Positions 6,591 to 13,856 of a DNA stretch of 13,938 bases are shown in pieces. Both the position numbers and the translations under genes were made by a program. The DNA comes from CAYRTD01 sp964426915. Its GTDB lineage: Bacteria; Bacteroidota; Bacteroidia; Bacteroidales; GCA-2748055. The stretch is from contig CAYRTD010000111.1 in the NCBI GenBank assembly GCA_964426915.1, forward strand, positions 1 to 13,938. The letters run 5' to 3'. Under the pieces are notes generated by a model. That model saw only the letters and a list, made by a program, of their open reading frames with translations, searched no databases and was not told where the DNA came from. Every line of letters starts with the position of its first letter. Within the stretch, counting starts at the first letter, position 1.

Positions 6591-6619
6591 AATTATGTAC
6601 TAATTTTGTGACTTTACAG

Positions 6620-6766
6620 TTATTTAGTGTATGTCAAAAGTGTTTGTTTCAGAACAGCCTTTGCGGGTTCAGCGAAGCTAATGGCCGGTACCAGGGCTTT
6701 CAAAAATCTTAAACCAAAGTCCCGTTTGGCAGGATAAGGTGTAAAATTTTTGTAACAACGCAGATA
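6620..6766 (-). pseudogene. Protein-like open frame without ATG, possible repeat relic
   Basis: A 48-codon open frame lies on the minus strand between a TGA (6767-6769) and a TAA (6620-6622) in the lptD-amidase gap. It has no ATG. Its composition is protein-like, for example KALVPAISFAEPAKAVLKQ, and the DNA is richer in G+C than the surrounding spacer. Directly upstream, on the same strand, is the 18-bp repeat at 6770-6787. I do not recognise it. It may be the remains of a dispersed element or a gene fragment rather than an expressed peptide. Confidence 0.3.
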
Positions 6767-6769
6767 TCA

Positions 6770-6787
6770 GACATTATGGACAGACAC
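6770..6787 (-). repeat. 18-bp inverted repeat, copy 1
   Basis: GACATTATGGACAGACAC is the exact reverse complement of 13839-13856. Identity stops at once on both sides. It lies 41 nt upstream of the amidase gene. A shorter shared string, TCTGCGTTG on the repeat strand, follows both copies at different distances, which suggests two divergent members of one dispersed family. Confidence 0.8.
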
Positions 6788-6828
6788 AATTTAGAAACAG
6801 GGATCAAAACTAAATAAAAAACGCAACA

Positions 6829-8034
6829 ATGATGCTATGGACAAACAGGTTTTGTCAACAAAATAAACGAAGAAGTATATATATTCTTGCTTTGCTAACG
6901 ATCTATTTTTTTACTGGAACGATCACTCTGTATTCAAGCGATCCGCCTTTGAGAAATAAAGTAAAGATCGTAGTAATTGATCCTGGCCATGGAGGAAAGG
7001 ATCCGGGAGCATTAGGTTCAAGGATAAAAGAAAAGGAAGTGGTTCTTAATATAGGACTTAAACTAGGGAAATATATTGAGGAAAATTATGATGACGTAGA
7101 GGTTATCTACACCCGTAAAACGGATGTTTTTATTCCATTGGATGAAAGAGCCAGGATAGCAAATGAAGCAAAAGCCGATCTTTTCATTAGCATTCATGCA
7201 AATTCGGTTCCCAGATCCAGTGCATTGGGAACTGAAACATTCGTTATTGGCCGTCATAAGGATGAGGAAAACTTCGAAGTGGCAAAGAAGGAAAATTCGG
7301 TAATCCTTCTGGAGGAAAACTATGAAAGCAAATATAAGGGCTTTGATCCCAACTCCATTGATTCCTATATTATTTTCTCAGTTATGCAGAAAACCTACCA
7401 GGGCCATAGTCTGGCATTCGCTAAAATGGTGCAGGACCAATTTGAGTTCCGGGCCCGCAGAGTGAACCGGGGAGTAAAGCCAGCGGGTTTTGTAGTGCTC
7501 TGGATGACCACCATGCCCAGCGTTCTTGTAGAAACCGGCTTCCTCACACATCCCGATGAAGAAAAGTATCTTGGATCCCCGGAAGGTCAGGACTACCTCG
7601 CTTCCGCTATGTTCAGAGCTTTCAGAAAGTACAAAGCTTCAATTGAAGGGAACAGCAATTTTGAAAGTATTGCACTTTCTGCGAAAATGGATCTTGATAC
7701 AGAAATTGCCGGGGACCCCATAAATCATGCAGAATTAGAGCCAATATCAGGAATGCAGGAAAAGGATGAGAACCTTCATTTTAAAGTCCAGGTAATGGTT
7801 TCCCGAAAACAACTGGATCCTACAGATCCATATTTCAAAGGTTACACAGGGGTAAAAGAATTTAATTCAGGACAATGGTATAAATATGCTGTTGGGAGCA
7901 ATACTTCCTATGAAGAGATCGAAGATTTCTGTAATAAGGTAAGACAGGATTTTCCTGACGCTTTTGTTATTGCTGTGAAAAATGGGGAAATTTTAAATCT
8001 GAAAAAAGCATTAAAGAAAGAAAACATCGAATAA
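6829..8034 (+). CDS. N-acetylmuramoyl-L-alanine amidase (Amidase_3) with C-terminal SPOR-like region
   Basis: 401 residues; cleaves the bond between N-acetylmuramic acid and the stem peptide in periplasmic peptidoglycan. An N-terminal hydrophobic segment (about 16-36, after KRR) is a signal peptide or anchor. The Amidase_3 domain spans about 45-272: DPGHGG gives zinc ligand H54, E70 is the second ligand, SIHAN gives H123, and E235 in VETGFL is the catalytic glutamate. An insertion rich in charged residues (about 143-185), as in AmiC-type enzymes, may be a regulatory helix over the active site. Residues 317-388 (HFKVQVMVS, KYAVG, and a final AFVIAVKNGE) look like a SPOR-type peptidoglycan-binding fold. 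Two consecutive ATGs at 6829 and 6832 are both possible starts. The mlaD-type gene follows after 1 nt, so they form an operon. Confidence 0.92.
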   Translation: MMLWTNRFCQQNKRRSIYILALLTIYFFTGTITLYSSDPPLRNKVKIVVIDPGHGGKDPGALGSRIKEKEVVLNIGLKLGKYIEENYDDVEVIYTRKTDVFIPLDERARIANEAKADLFISIHANSVPRSSALGTETFVIGRHKDEENFEVAKKENSVILLEENYESKYKGFDPNSIDSYIIFSVMQKTYQGHSLAFAKMVQDQFEFRARRVNRGVKPAGFVVLWMTTMPSVLVETGFLTHPDEEKYLGSPEGQDYLASAMFRAFRKYKASIEGNSNFESIALSAKMDLDTEIAGDPINHAELEPISGMQEKDENLHFKVQVMVSRKQLDPTDPYFKGYTGVKEFNSGQWYKYAVGSNTSYEEIEDFCNKVRQDFPDAFVIAVKNGEILNLKKALKKENIE

Positions 8035-8035
8035 T

Positions 8036-8983
8036 ATGCAGAACATTAAGACGGAAGTGAAAATCGGAATCATCGTTATAGCTACAATGGCGTTCATATT
8101 CTGGGGAATAAATTTTTTGAAAGGAAAAAACATTCTTAACAGAAGTGATACTTATTATGCAGTGTTCGAAGATACCCAGGGAATTGATGTTTCTGCACCT
8201 GTACTTATAAATGGTTATAAGGTCGGGATGGTAAGTAATGTGAAATTTGAAAAAGGAAGACTGGATAAGATAATTATTGCTTTTACCGTTGACGATAAAT
8301 ACCCTATTCCTAAAAAGTCGGTTGTGGAGCTCCATTCTGCCGACATAATGGGGACGAAAGCCTTGAGGGTACTTCCTTCAGAAGCGGAAGATTATCACAA
8401 CTATGGAGACACACTTATCTCAGAAATTCAAAAAGATATGATTGCCAGTCTCACCGATGAACTCATGCCCCTGAAGTCCAGAACTGAAAGTGCAATTGAA
8501 GAAATCGATTCGCTGATAAGTTCACTGAATTATGTTCTGGACACTAAAACTTCGGATGACCTGAAAAACGCAATAAATAATCTAAGCCTGGTTTCCTCCG
8601 GATTACAGAAACAACTCGGACCTGAAGGAGATCTTAACCAAACATTCCGGTCATTGAACCTGATAAGCCGGAAACTGAGCGATAACCGCAGCAGACTTGA
8701 TACAATTTTTGCAAACTTTCAGTCCATCAGTGATTCAGTCGCACAGGCACAAATAGGAAATATGATTGAATCTATTAACACTACCTTCAATGAAAGCTCA
8801 CTACTTCTGGAAAAGATTAATCGCGGAGAAGGATCTCTCGGTTTACTTTCTACCAATGACAGCTTATACCACAATTTAAACTCCTCTATCGAGAGCCTCG
8901 ATATACTTCTTGAAGATCTGAATAAAAATCCCAAACGTTACGTACATTTTTCCGTTTTCGGAGGAAAAAACAAACAGGAATAA
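8036..8983 (+). CDS. MlaD/MCE family lipid-transport protein
   Basis: 315 residues. MCE proteins form membrane-anchored rings that carry phospholipids between inner and outer membranes; MlaD is the inner-membrane subunit of the Mla system. One N-terminal helix (about 9-28) anchors it, and the MCE domain follows at about 38-115 (YYAVFEDTQGIDVSAPVLINGYKVG, then a strand-rich part ending KALRVLP). The rest (about 130-300) is helical and probably coiled, as in other MCE proteins, and ends NPKRYVHFSVFGG. No permease or ATPase (mlaE/mlaF) is adjacent, so partners must be encoded elsewhere. The start is 1 nt after the amidase stop with no Shine-Dalgarno, and a terminator follows at 9006-9034. Confidence 0.88.
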   Translation: MQNIKTEVKIGIIVIATMAFIFWGINFLKGKNILNRSDTYYAVFEDTQGIDVSAPVLINGYKVGMVSNVKFEKGRLDKIIIAFTVDDKYPIPKKSVVELHSADIMGTKALRVLPSEAEDYHNYGDTLISEIQKDMIASLTDELMPLKSRTESAIEEIDSLISSLNYVLDTKTSDDLKNAINNLSLVSSGLQKQLGPEGDLNQTFRSLNLISRKLSDNRSRLDTIFANFQSISDSVAQAQIGNMIESINTTFNESSLLLEKINRGEGSLGLLSTNDSLYHNLNSSIESLDILLEDLNKNPKRYVHFSVFGGKNKQE

Positions 8984-9005
8984 TTCAACTTTTATTAAGA
9001 AATTT

Positions 9006-9034
9006 ACTGTTATAAGAATAACAGTGGGTTTTTT
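9006..9034 (+). terminator. Terminator of the amidase-mlaD operon
   Basis: A perfect 8-bp stem, ACTGTTAT (9006-9013) with ATAACAGT (9018-9025), has an AAGA loop, then GGG and six T (9029-9034). It begins 22 nt past the MCE gene stop. Confidence 0.8.
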
Positions 9035-9361
9035 GCCTTCAAAATTTTTGATAATTTTTCATTTTTTTTGATTAAGGAATTTTTCATTGTTAAATAATTT
9101 AGATCATTACATTAATAAGATTATCTAAACAATTAGTTAACAATTTTTTAAGCCTGTAACTTATTAATTTGCTATATTTCAATGCTTTACATTTATCAAC
9201 AATTTTATTTAATATTAAACAGTTGATTTTAACACATATATAATATTTTCAAAAAAACAATAGTCCATTTACTTTTTTATTAGACATTTTTTCACAATCT
9301 TAGCTTCTCGATTGCTCCACGGAATTTTAATTTTTCTTGACCTTAAAACTTTTTTTCAGTA
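9035..9361. other. AT-rich region upstream of dnaA
   Basis: About 330 nt of very AT-rich DNA without ORFs. It must contain the dnaA promoter and could be part of a replication origin. Two 9-mers are one base away from the DnaA box TTATNCACA: TTATCAACA (9193-9201) and TTTTTCACA (9288-9296). No exact box is present and I see no evenly spaced cluster, so I call this the dnaA regulatory region and only a weak oriC candidate. No good TTTG / TAnnTTTG pair stands out. Confidence 0.4.
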
Positions 9362-10786
9362 ATGCATCAACAAGTATGGAACAATTGTCTCAAGGTAATT
9401 AAGGATAATGTCCCTTCAATTAGTTACCGCACATGGTTTGAACCTATAGTTCCTCTAAAAATTGATGCCAATGTTCTAACAATTGAGGTACCCAGTCCTT
9501 TTTTCTATGAATACCTTGAAGAACAGTACATCGATATCCTGAAAAAGGTGTTAAGAAAGGAACTTGGCAATGATGCCAAGTTAGAGTATAGTGTTGTGAT
9601 GCAAAATAATACCTTTACCAACAACAAACCTTACACGGTAAAGTTCCCGGCCAGGAACGGCGGCAGGGATCTCAGAAACAAACCGGTACCCGTCCCCATC
9701 GATCACGAGGAGGTGACAATCAGGAATCCTTTTGTTATTCCTGGTATTAAAAAAATGAACATTGACCCAAGATTAAATCCAGGATATTCCTTCAATAATT
9801 TTGTTGAAGGAGAATGCAATCGCCTGGCCCGCTCAGCCAGTCTCGCAGTAGCCAATAATCCTGGAGGAACCGCCTTTAATCCTTTGCTGGTATACGGAGA
9901 TTCCGGTCTTGGAAAAACTCATCTGGCACAGGCAATAGGTATTGAGGTAAAGGAAAAATTTGCCGATAAAACCGTTCTTTATGTAAATGCCAATAAATTC
10001 CAGACTCAGTTTGTAGACAGCATCCGGAACAATAATAAAAATGATTTCCTGCATTTCTACCAGATGATCGATGTGCTGATCATTGACGATGTGCATGAAT
10101 TTGCCGGTAAAGAAAAAACCCAGGATACCTTCTTTCATATTTTCAATCACCTGCACCAGTCCGGAAAACAACTGATTCTGACCAGCGATAAACCTCCCGT
10201 AGAATTGCAGGGCATGGAACAAAGACTTCTGTCAAGATTTAAATGGGGCTTATCGGCCGATCTGCAGTCACCCGATTTTGAAACAAGGATCGCAATACTC
10301 AATAAAAAGATCTATAACGATGGTATAGATATCCCTGAAGAAGTGGTTGAATACATCGCCACTCATATCACCGACAATATCAGGGAACTGGAAGGGGCAC
10401 TCATATCCCTGCTGGCCCAGTCTACCCTGAACAGAAAAGAAATCACTCTTGATCTGACAAGGGAAATGATCGATAAGCTGATCAAGAATACCAAAAGGGA
10501 GATATCTATTGATTATATTCAAAAAGTTGTTTGCAGCTATTTTAATATTGGTGTTGACCAATTACAGTCAAGAACCAGAAAAAGAGAAATTGTTCAGGCC
10601 AGGCAAGTAGCCATGTTTTTCTCAAAAAGCCTCACGAAATCTTCTCTTGCCACCATAGGGTCGCAGATTGGAGGTAAAGACCATGCGACTGTACTTCATG
10701 CCTGTAAAACAGTGAATAATCTGATAGAAACGGATAAGCGCTTTCGTTTACAAATTGACGAAATAGAAAAAAAATTGAAAATCTGA
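9362..10786 (+). CDS. dnaA: Chromosomal replication initiator DnaA
   Basis: 474 residues; binds DnaA boxes and, as an ATP-dependent filament, melts the origin. Domain I (about 1-80) includes the W25-containing SYRTWFEPI. A short linker (about 81-130) leads to the AAA+ domain: Walker A GDSGLGKT at 179-186, Walker B LIIDDVH at 239-245, sensor 1 LTSD at 273-276, arginine finger R292 in SRFKWG, and sensor 2 R341 in NIRELEGAL. The C-terminal domain IV carries the DNA-binding signature with IGGKDHATVLHACKTV at 436-451. The 10-residue gap usually filled by dnaN synteny is absent: dnaA stands alone, with neither dnaN nor recF beside it. It starts at the first ATG after a T-rich leader without Shine-Dalgarno and has its own terminator. 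Confidence 0.98.
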   Translation: MHQQVWNNCLKVIKDNVPSISYRTWFEPIVPLKIDANVLTIEVPSPFFYEYLEEQYIDILKKVLRKELGNDAKLEYSVVMQNNTFTNNKPYTVKFPARNGGRDLRNKPVPVPIDHEEVTIRNPFVIPGIKKMNIDPRLNPGYSFNNFVEGECNRLARSASLAVANNPGGTAFNPLLVYGDSGLGKTHLAQAIGIEVKEKFADKTVLYVNANKFQTQFVDSIRNNNKNDFLHFYQMIDVLIIDDVHEFAGKEKTQDTFFHIFNHLHQSGKQLILTSDKPPVELQGMEQRLLSRFKWGLSADLQSPDFETRIAILNKKIYNDGIDIPEEVVEYIATHITDNIRELEGALISLLAQSTLNRKEITLDLTREMIDKLIKNTKREISIDYIQKVVCSYFNIGVDQLQSRTRKREIVQARQVAMFFSKSLTKSSLATIGSQIGGKDHATVLHACKTVNNLIETDKRFRLQIDEIEKKLKI

Positions 10787-10809
10787 TGAGAAAAATGCAC
10801 TGAATTTTT

Positions 10810-10850
10810 ACGCAGAGAACCGGAAAATATCCTGACTCTGCGTTTTTTTT
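10810..10850 (+). terminator. Terminator of dnaA
   Basis: A perfect 8-bp stem, ACGCAGAG (10810-10817) with CTCTGCGT (10836-10843), encloses an 18-nt loop and is followed by a run of eight T ending at 10850. It lies 24 nt after the dnaA stop. Confidence 0.85.
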
Positions 10851-10895
10851 GTCAGCAATTTGAGTTTTATGTGAAAATGAATAGTCTATTATAAA

Positions 10896-11777
10896 ATGAT
10901 ATATCTTTTCCTTTGTGTTTTATCCTCTACCCTGATCTTTGTCATCTTCAAATTTATCGGTCGTTTTAATGTTCCTGTTCTTCCGGTTATTATATACAAT
11001 TATTTTGTTGCCTCCATGCTGGGATTTATCATAACAGGGAAAAACCTGTCCGCTACCCTCTCCGGGGAAAAAGACTGGTTACCTCTTTCAATACTGATCG
11101 GCATTCTCTTTATTATCATGTTTTTTGTCGTAGGAATATCAAGTCAGAAAGCCGGAATCTCCGTTACAACTGTGGCCAGTAAAATGTCTGTAGTTTCGCC
11201 CATAATTTTTTCAATGATGATCGATCCTCTGGATGATGTAAATTTTATGAAAATTATTGGAATATTCACAGCTCTGATAGCGGTTTTCCTTACAATTTAC
11301 AAGAAAAAATCACTTAATCCCGACAGACATACAATTATTTATCCTGTCATTTTATTCTTCGGTATGGGGCTTGTTGATTCCATGGTTAAGTTTTCACAGA
11401 TGAAATATATTGGCAATGGAGAACTGGCAATCTTTACTGCCGTTTTATTCCTTATTGCCTTTCTCAGCGGGATACTGTATTTACTTCTCAGTAAAAACAA
11501 GTTGAGTGAACTATTCTCAATGAAAGCATTTCTCTGGGGTTCTTTTCTCGGCCTAAGTAATTTCGGATCCATTTATTTCATAATAAAAGCGCTCAACTAT
11601 AAAAATCCACAGGGAATTGGCATTGATAGTTCCATAGTTTTCGGAGTCAATAATACAGGGATAGTGATCTTCTCTGTACTTGCAGGTTTTCTTATTTTCA
11701 GGGAGAAACTTAAAAAAGTTAATTATTCGGGAATTTTTCTCGCATTAATTGCTATAATAATTTTTTCATATGCCTGA
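10896..11777 (+). CDS. EamA/DMT superfamily transporter
   Basis: 293 residues with ten predicted membrane helices (about 1-22, 26-47, 61-83, 88-109, 117-134, 144-165, 173-197, 209-232, 245-268, 275-293). This is the 5+5 topology of drug/metabolite transporters of the EamA type in the inner membrane. The second-half features GVNNTGIVIFSVLAGFLIFREKL and the final GIFLALIAIIIF are typical. The first half is less conserved, and the substrate cannot be inferred. The last 8 nt overlap the start of the yigZ-family gene, so the two are translated from one message. No clear promoter was found in the 45 nt after the dnaA terminator. Confidence 0.8.
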   Translation: MIYLFLCVLSSTLIFVIFKFIGRFNVPVLPVIIYNYFVASMLGFIITGKNLSATLSGEKDWLPLSILIGILFIIMFFVVGISSQKAGISVTTVASKMSVVSPIIFSMMIDPLDDVNFMKIIGIFTALIAVFLTIYKKKSLNPDRHTIIYPVILFFGMGLVDSMVKFSQMKYIGNGELAIFTAVLFLIAFLSGILYLLLSKNKLSELFSMKAFLWGSFLGLSNFGSIYFIIKALNYKNPQGIGIDSSIVFGVNNTGIVIFSVLAGFLIFREKLKKVNYSGIFLALIAIIIFSYA

Positions 11778-12378
11778 TTATTTTTTTACCATAGAAAAGC
11801 CATCAGAAGGTGTTTATAAAGAAAAGGGCAGTAAATTTATTGCTCGTGCATATCCTGTTAAGGAAGAAGAAGAAATAAAAACTGTTCTTGAAGAATTAAG
11901 GAAAGAATATCATGATGCCCGACATCATTGCTATGCATGGGCACTGGGTGCCGATGGAGAAAGAACAAGGGCTAACGACGACGGGGAACCTTCGGGTACA
12001 GCAGGAAGGCCTATTTCCGGTCAAATCAGCTCCTTCGGCCTTACAAACATACTTATTGTGGTTATACGGTATTTCGGGGGAACACTTCTTGGTGTCGGAG
12101 GCCTGATAAATGCCTACAAAACAGCAAGCCGCGATGCCCTGAAAAACGCAACAATAAAAAAACAGTATCTCTACCTGGTGTTCGGGATCCGTTTTAATTA
12201 TTCCGACATGAATAATGTTATGAAAATCCTGAAAGAAATGAAAACAGAGCAGTTCCGGCAAAAATTCGGGATATCCTGCAGCCTGATCGCAAAAGTAAAA
12301 AGATCGGACAAGGAAAGGTTTATTTCTTCTTTTGAACCTTTTCCGGATATTGAGATCATAATGCCGGAGCAAGACTGA
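11770..12378 (+). CDS. YigZ/IMPACT (UPF0029) family protein
   Basis: 202 residues. The family is broadly conserved with no settled bacterial function; the eukaryotic relative IMPACT acts in translational control. The N-terminal UPF0029 domain (about 14-125) shows KGSKFIA, ARHHCYAW (50-57), NDDGEPSGTAGRPI (69-82) and the family signature ending VVIRYFGGTLLGVGGL (97-112). A C-terminal ferredoxin-like DUF1949-type domain spans about 136-195. Full length. The ATG lies inside the end of the transporter gene (8-nt overlap), so translational coupling is likely. It has no Shine-Dalgarno, and an 80-nt gap with a separate promoter follows before pyrB. Confidence 0.92.
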   Translation: MPDYFFTIEKPSEGVYKEKGSKFIARAYPVKEEEEIKTVLEELRKEYHDARHHCYAWALGADGERTRANDDGEPSGTAGRPISGQISSFGLTNILIVVIRYFGGTLLGVGGLINAYKTASRDALKNATIKKQYLYLVFGIRFNYSDMNNVMKILKEMKTEQFRQKFGISCSLIAKVKRSDKERFISSFEPFPDIEIIMPEQD

Positions 12379-12405
12379 AAGTTATTACTGAATTATTAAC
12401 AAGTA

Positions 12406-12436
12406 TTTCTTCTGAATCCACTGATACGTATTTTTG
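12406..12436 (+). promoter_or_regulatory. Probable promoter of pyrBI
   Basis: TTTC (12406-12409), one base off TTTG, is followed after 19 nt by a perfect TATTTTTG (12429-12436), the Bacteroidota -7 box. Predicted transcription start is about 12443, leaving only some 15 nt of leader before pyrB. That is too short for a pyrimidine-sensing attenuator like the E. coli pyrBI leader. Confidence 0.65.
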
Positions 12437-12458
12437 TAATAAATCAAAATTTGAATAT

Positions 12459-13367
12459 ATGAAAAACAGAAGCCTGGTATCCATAAATGATTATTCAAGA
12501 GATGAATATCTCAGGATTCTTGAACTCGCTGCTGAATTTGAGAAAAAACCTGTACAGGATATCCTCAAAGGATATGTGATAGCAACCTTGTTCTTCGAAC
12601 CTTCCACTCGCACCCGGCTCAGTTTCGAAAGTGCCATAAACCGGCTTGGGGGAAAAGTTTTGGGTTTTTCCGATTCCACCACATCAAGTGCTACCAAAGG
12701 AGAAACTTTAAGGGATACGATTAAAACCGTTGCCAATTATTGTGATCTTATCGTTATGCGTCATCCCGTTGAAGGAAGCGCCCGTTTTGCAAGTGAAATA
12801 TCATCGGTTCCGATAATTAACGCTGGTGACGGTGCAAATCAACATCCAACACAAACCTTACTGGACCTGTATTCCATTCAAAAGACACAAGGAACTCTCG
12901 AAAATCTGAAGCTCTTTTTGATTGGTGATTTAAAATATGGAAGGACCGTTCATTCCCTGTTAATGGCAATGTCAAAATTCAATACCACATTTTATTTTAT
13001 CAGTCCCGACGAATTAAGGGTCCCGAACGAATATAAGATTTACCTGGACAGTGTTGGACTTACCTATCATGAGCACAAAGAATTTACCGATATTATAGAT
13101 GAAGCCGACATTGTTTACATGACCCGGGTACAGAAAGAGCGTTTTTCCGATCCCATTGAATACGAAAGAACAAAGAATGCCTACGTGCTCAGAAGAAAAA
13201 TGCTGGATAATGCAAAACCGAACATGAAGGTCCTGCATCCGCTTCCAAGGGTAAATGAGATCCACCTCGATGTAGATGAAGATGCTTCCGCCTATTACTT
13301 CCCACAAGCGCTGAATGGCGTTTTCACCAGGCAGGCCATCATTAGTTTAATTTTAGATTTAAAGTAA
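12459..13367 (+). CDS. pyrB: Aspartate carbamoyltransferase catalytic chain
   Basis: 302 residues; condenses carbamoyl phosphate with aspartate to N-carbamoyl-aspartate, the committed step of pyrimidine synthesis. The carbamoyl phosphate motif FEPSTRTRLSFE is at 46-57 (S49, T50, R51, T52), with K80 from the neighbouring subunit's loop, R101 in MRHP and H129 in NQHPTQ. The aspartate-binding part shows R162 in KYGRTVHS, R223 in MTRVQKER and HPLPRV at 260-265. All catalytic residues are present. Full length. The regulatory chain gene follows after 13 nt, so the enzyme should be the E. coli-like holoenzyme of catalytic trimers and regulatory dimers. Confidence 0.98.
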   Translation: MKNRSLVSINDYSRDEYLRILELAAEFEKKPVQDILKGYVIATLFFEPSTRTRLSFESAINRLGGKVLGFSDSTTSSATKGETLRDTIKTVANYCDLIVMRHPVEGSARFASEISSVPIINAGDGANQHPTQTLLDLYSIQKTQGTLENLKLFLIGDLKYGRTVHSLLMAMSKFNTTFYFISPDELRVPNEYKIYLDSVGLTYHEHKEFTDIIDEADIVYMTRVQKERFSDPIEYERTKNAYVLRRKMLDNAKPNMKVLHPLPRVNEIHLDVDEDASAYYFPQALNGVFTRQAIISLILDLK

Positions 13368-13380
13368 AAAAATCAGAGAA

Positions 13381-13839
13381 ATGAGAGAAAAAAAGCAATT
13401 AGTAGTCAGCGCGATTAAAGACGGAACGGTTATCGATCATATTCCCGCTCAGGATCTTTTCAAGGTTATCAGTATTCTCGGACTGGATCACATCGACACA
13501 TATATTACCTTTGGAACCAATCTTGAGAGCAAGAAGTTACAGAAAAAGGCGATCATTAAGGTCTCCGAGGTTTTTTTCAGGCAGGAAGATATTAACAGAA
13601 TAGCCCTGGTTGCACCCGAAGCTAAACTGAATATTATACGGAATTATGAAGTTGTTGAAAAAATGATCGTGGAATTACCAGATAATATCATCGGTATAGC
13701 CAAATGTGTAAATCCAATGTGCATTACAAATAAAGAGGAAGTAAAAACAAAATTCAAGGTAGTGGATAAGAAGGAAGTTAGTCTGAAATGCCATTATTGT
13801 GAGAAGATTACAGAACAGAATAACCTCGATATTATTTAG
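13381..13839 (+). CDS. pyrI: Aspartate carbamoyltransferase regulatory chain
   Basis: 152 residues. It binds ATP or CTP/UTP and passes the allosteric signal to PyrB. The nucleotide-binding residues known from E. coli are in place: D19-H20, K60 and K94 (NYEVVEK). The C-terminal zinc domain has C109, C114, C137 and C140 (CVNPMC and CHYC), which hold the contact with the catalytic chain. Both binding functions therefore look intact, and feedback control of pyrimidine synthesis is probably at the protein level. It is co-transcribed with pyrB and starts without Shine-Dalgarno. No terminator follows; its TAG overlaps the first base of the 18-bp repeat. Confidence 0.97.
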   Translation: MREKKQLVVSAIKDGTVIDHIPAQDLFKVISILGLDHIDTYITFGTNLESKKLQKKAIIKVSEVFFRQEDINRIALVAPEAKLNIIRNYEVVEKMIVELPDNIIGIAKCVNPMCITNKEEVKTKFKVVDKKEVSLKCHYCEKITEQNNLDII

Positions 13840-13856
13840 TGTCTGTCCATAATGTC
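13839..13856 (+). repeat. 18-bp inverted repeat, copy 2
   Basis: GTGTCTGTCCATAATGTC is the exact reverse complement of 6770-6787. Its first base is the last base of the pyrI stop codon. The two copies point toward each other around 7.05 kb of housekeeping genes. Confidence 0.8.

Noticed and set aside
6588..6595. TAATTTTG on the minus strand, a perfect match to the Bacteroidota -7 box.
   Set aside because: It contains the TTG start codon of lptD, so transcription would begin inside the gene, and there is no TTTG at the -33 spacing.
9193..9296. DnaA boxes defining oriC.
   Set aside because: Only two one-mismatch 9-mers were found in very AT-rich DNA where such matches occur by chance; kept only as a weak candidate region.
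9833..10222. A 129-codon minus-strand frame opposite dnaA.
   Set aside because: Shadow of the AAA+ domain of DnaA, which has all expected motifs on the + strand.
11896..12372. A 158-codon minus-strand frame opposite the yigZ gene.
   Set aside because: Shadow of the strongly conserved UPF0029 gene on the + strand; its residues (many His, Cys, Phe) show no family features.
6788..13838. A 7-kb composite transposon bounded by the 18-bp inverted repeats.
   Set aside because: The enclosed genes are core housekeeping genes (dnaA, pyrBI, mlaD-type) with no transposase, and the repeats lie beside sequence resembling short element remnants outside the block.
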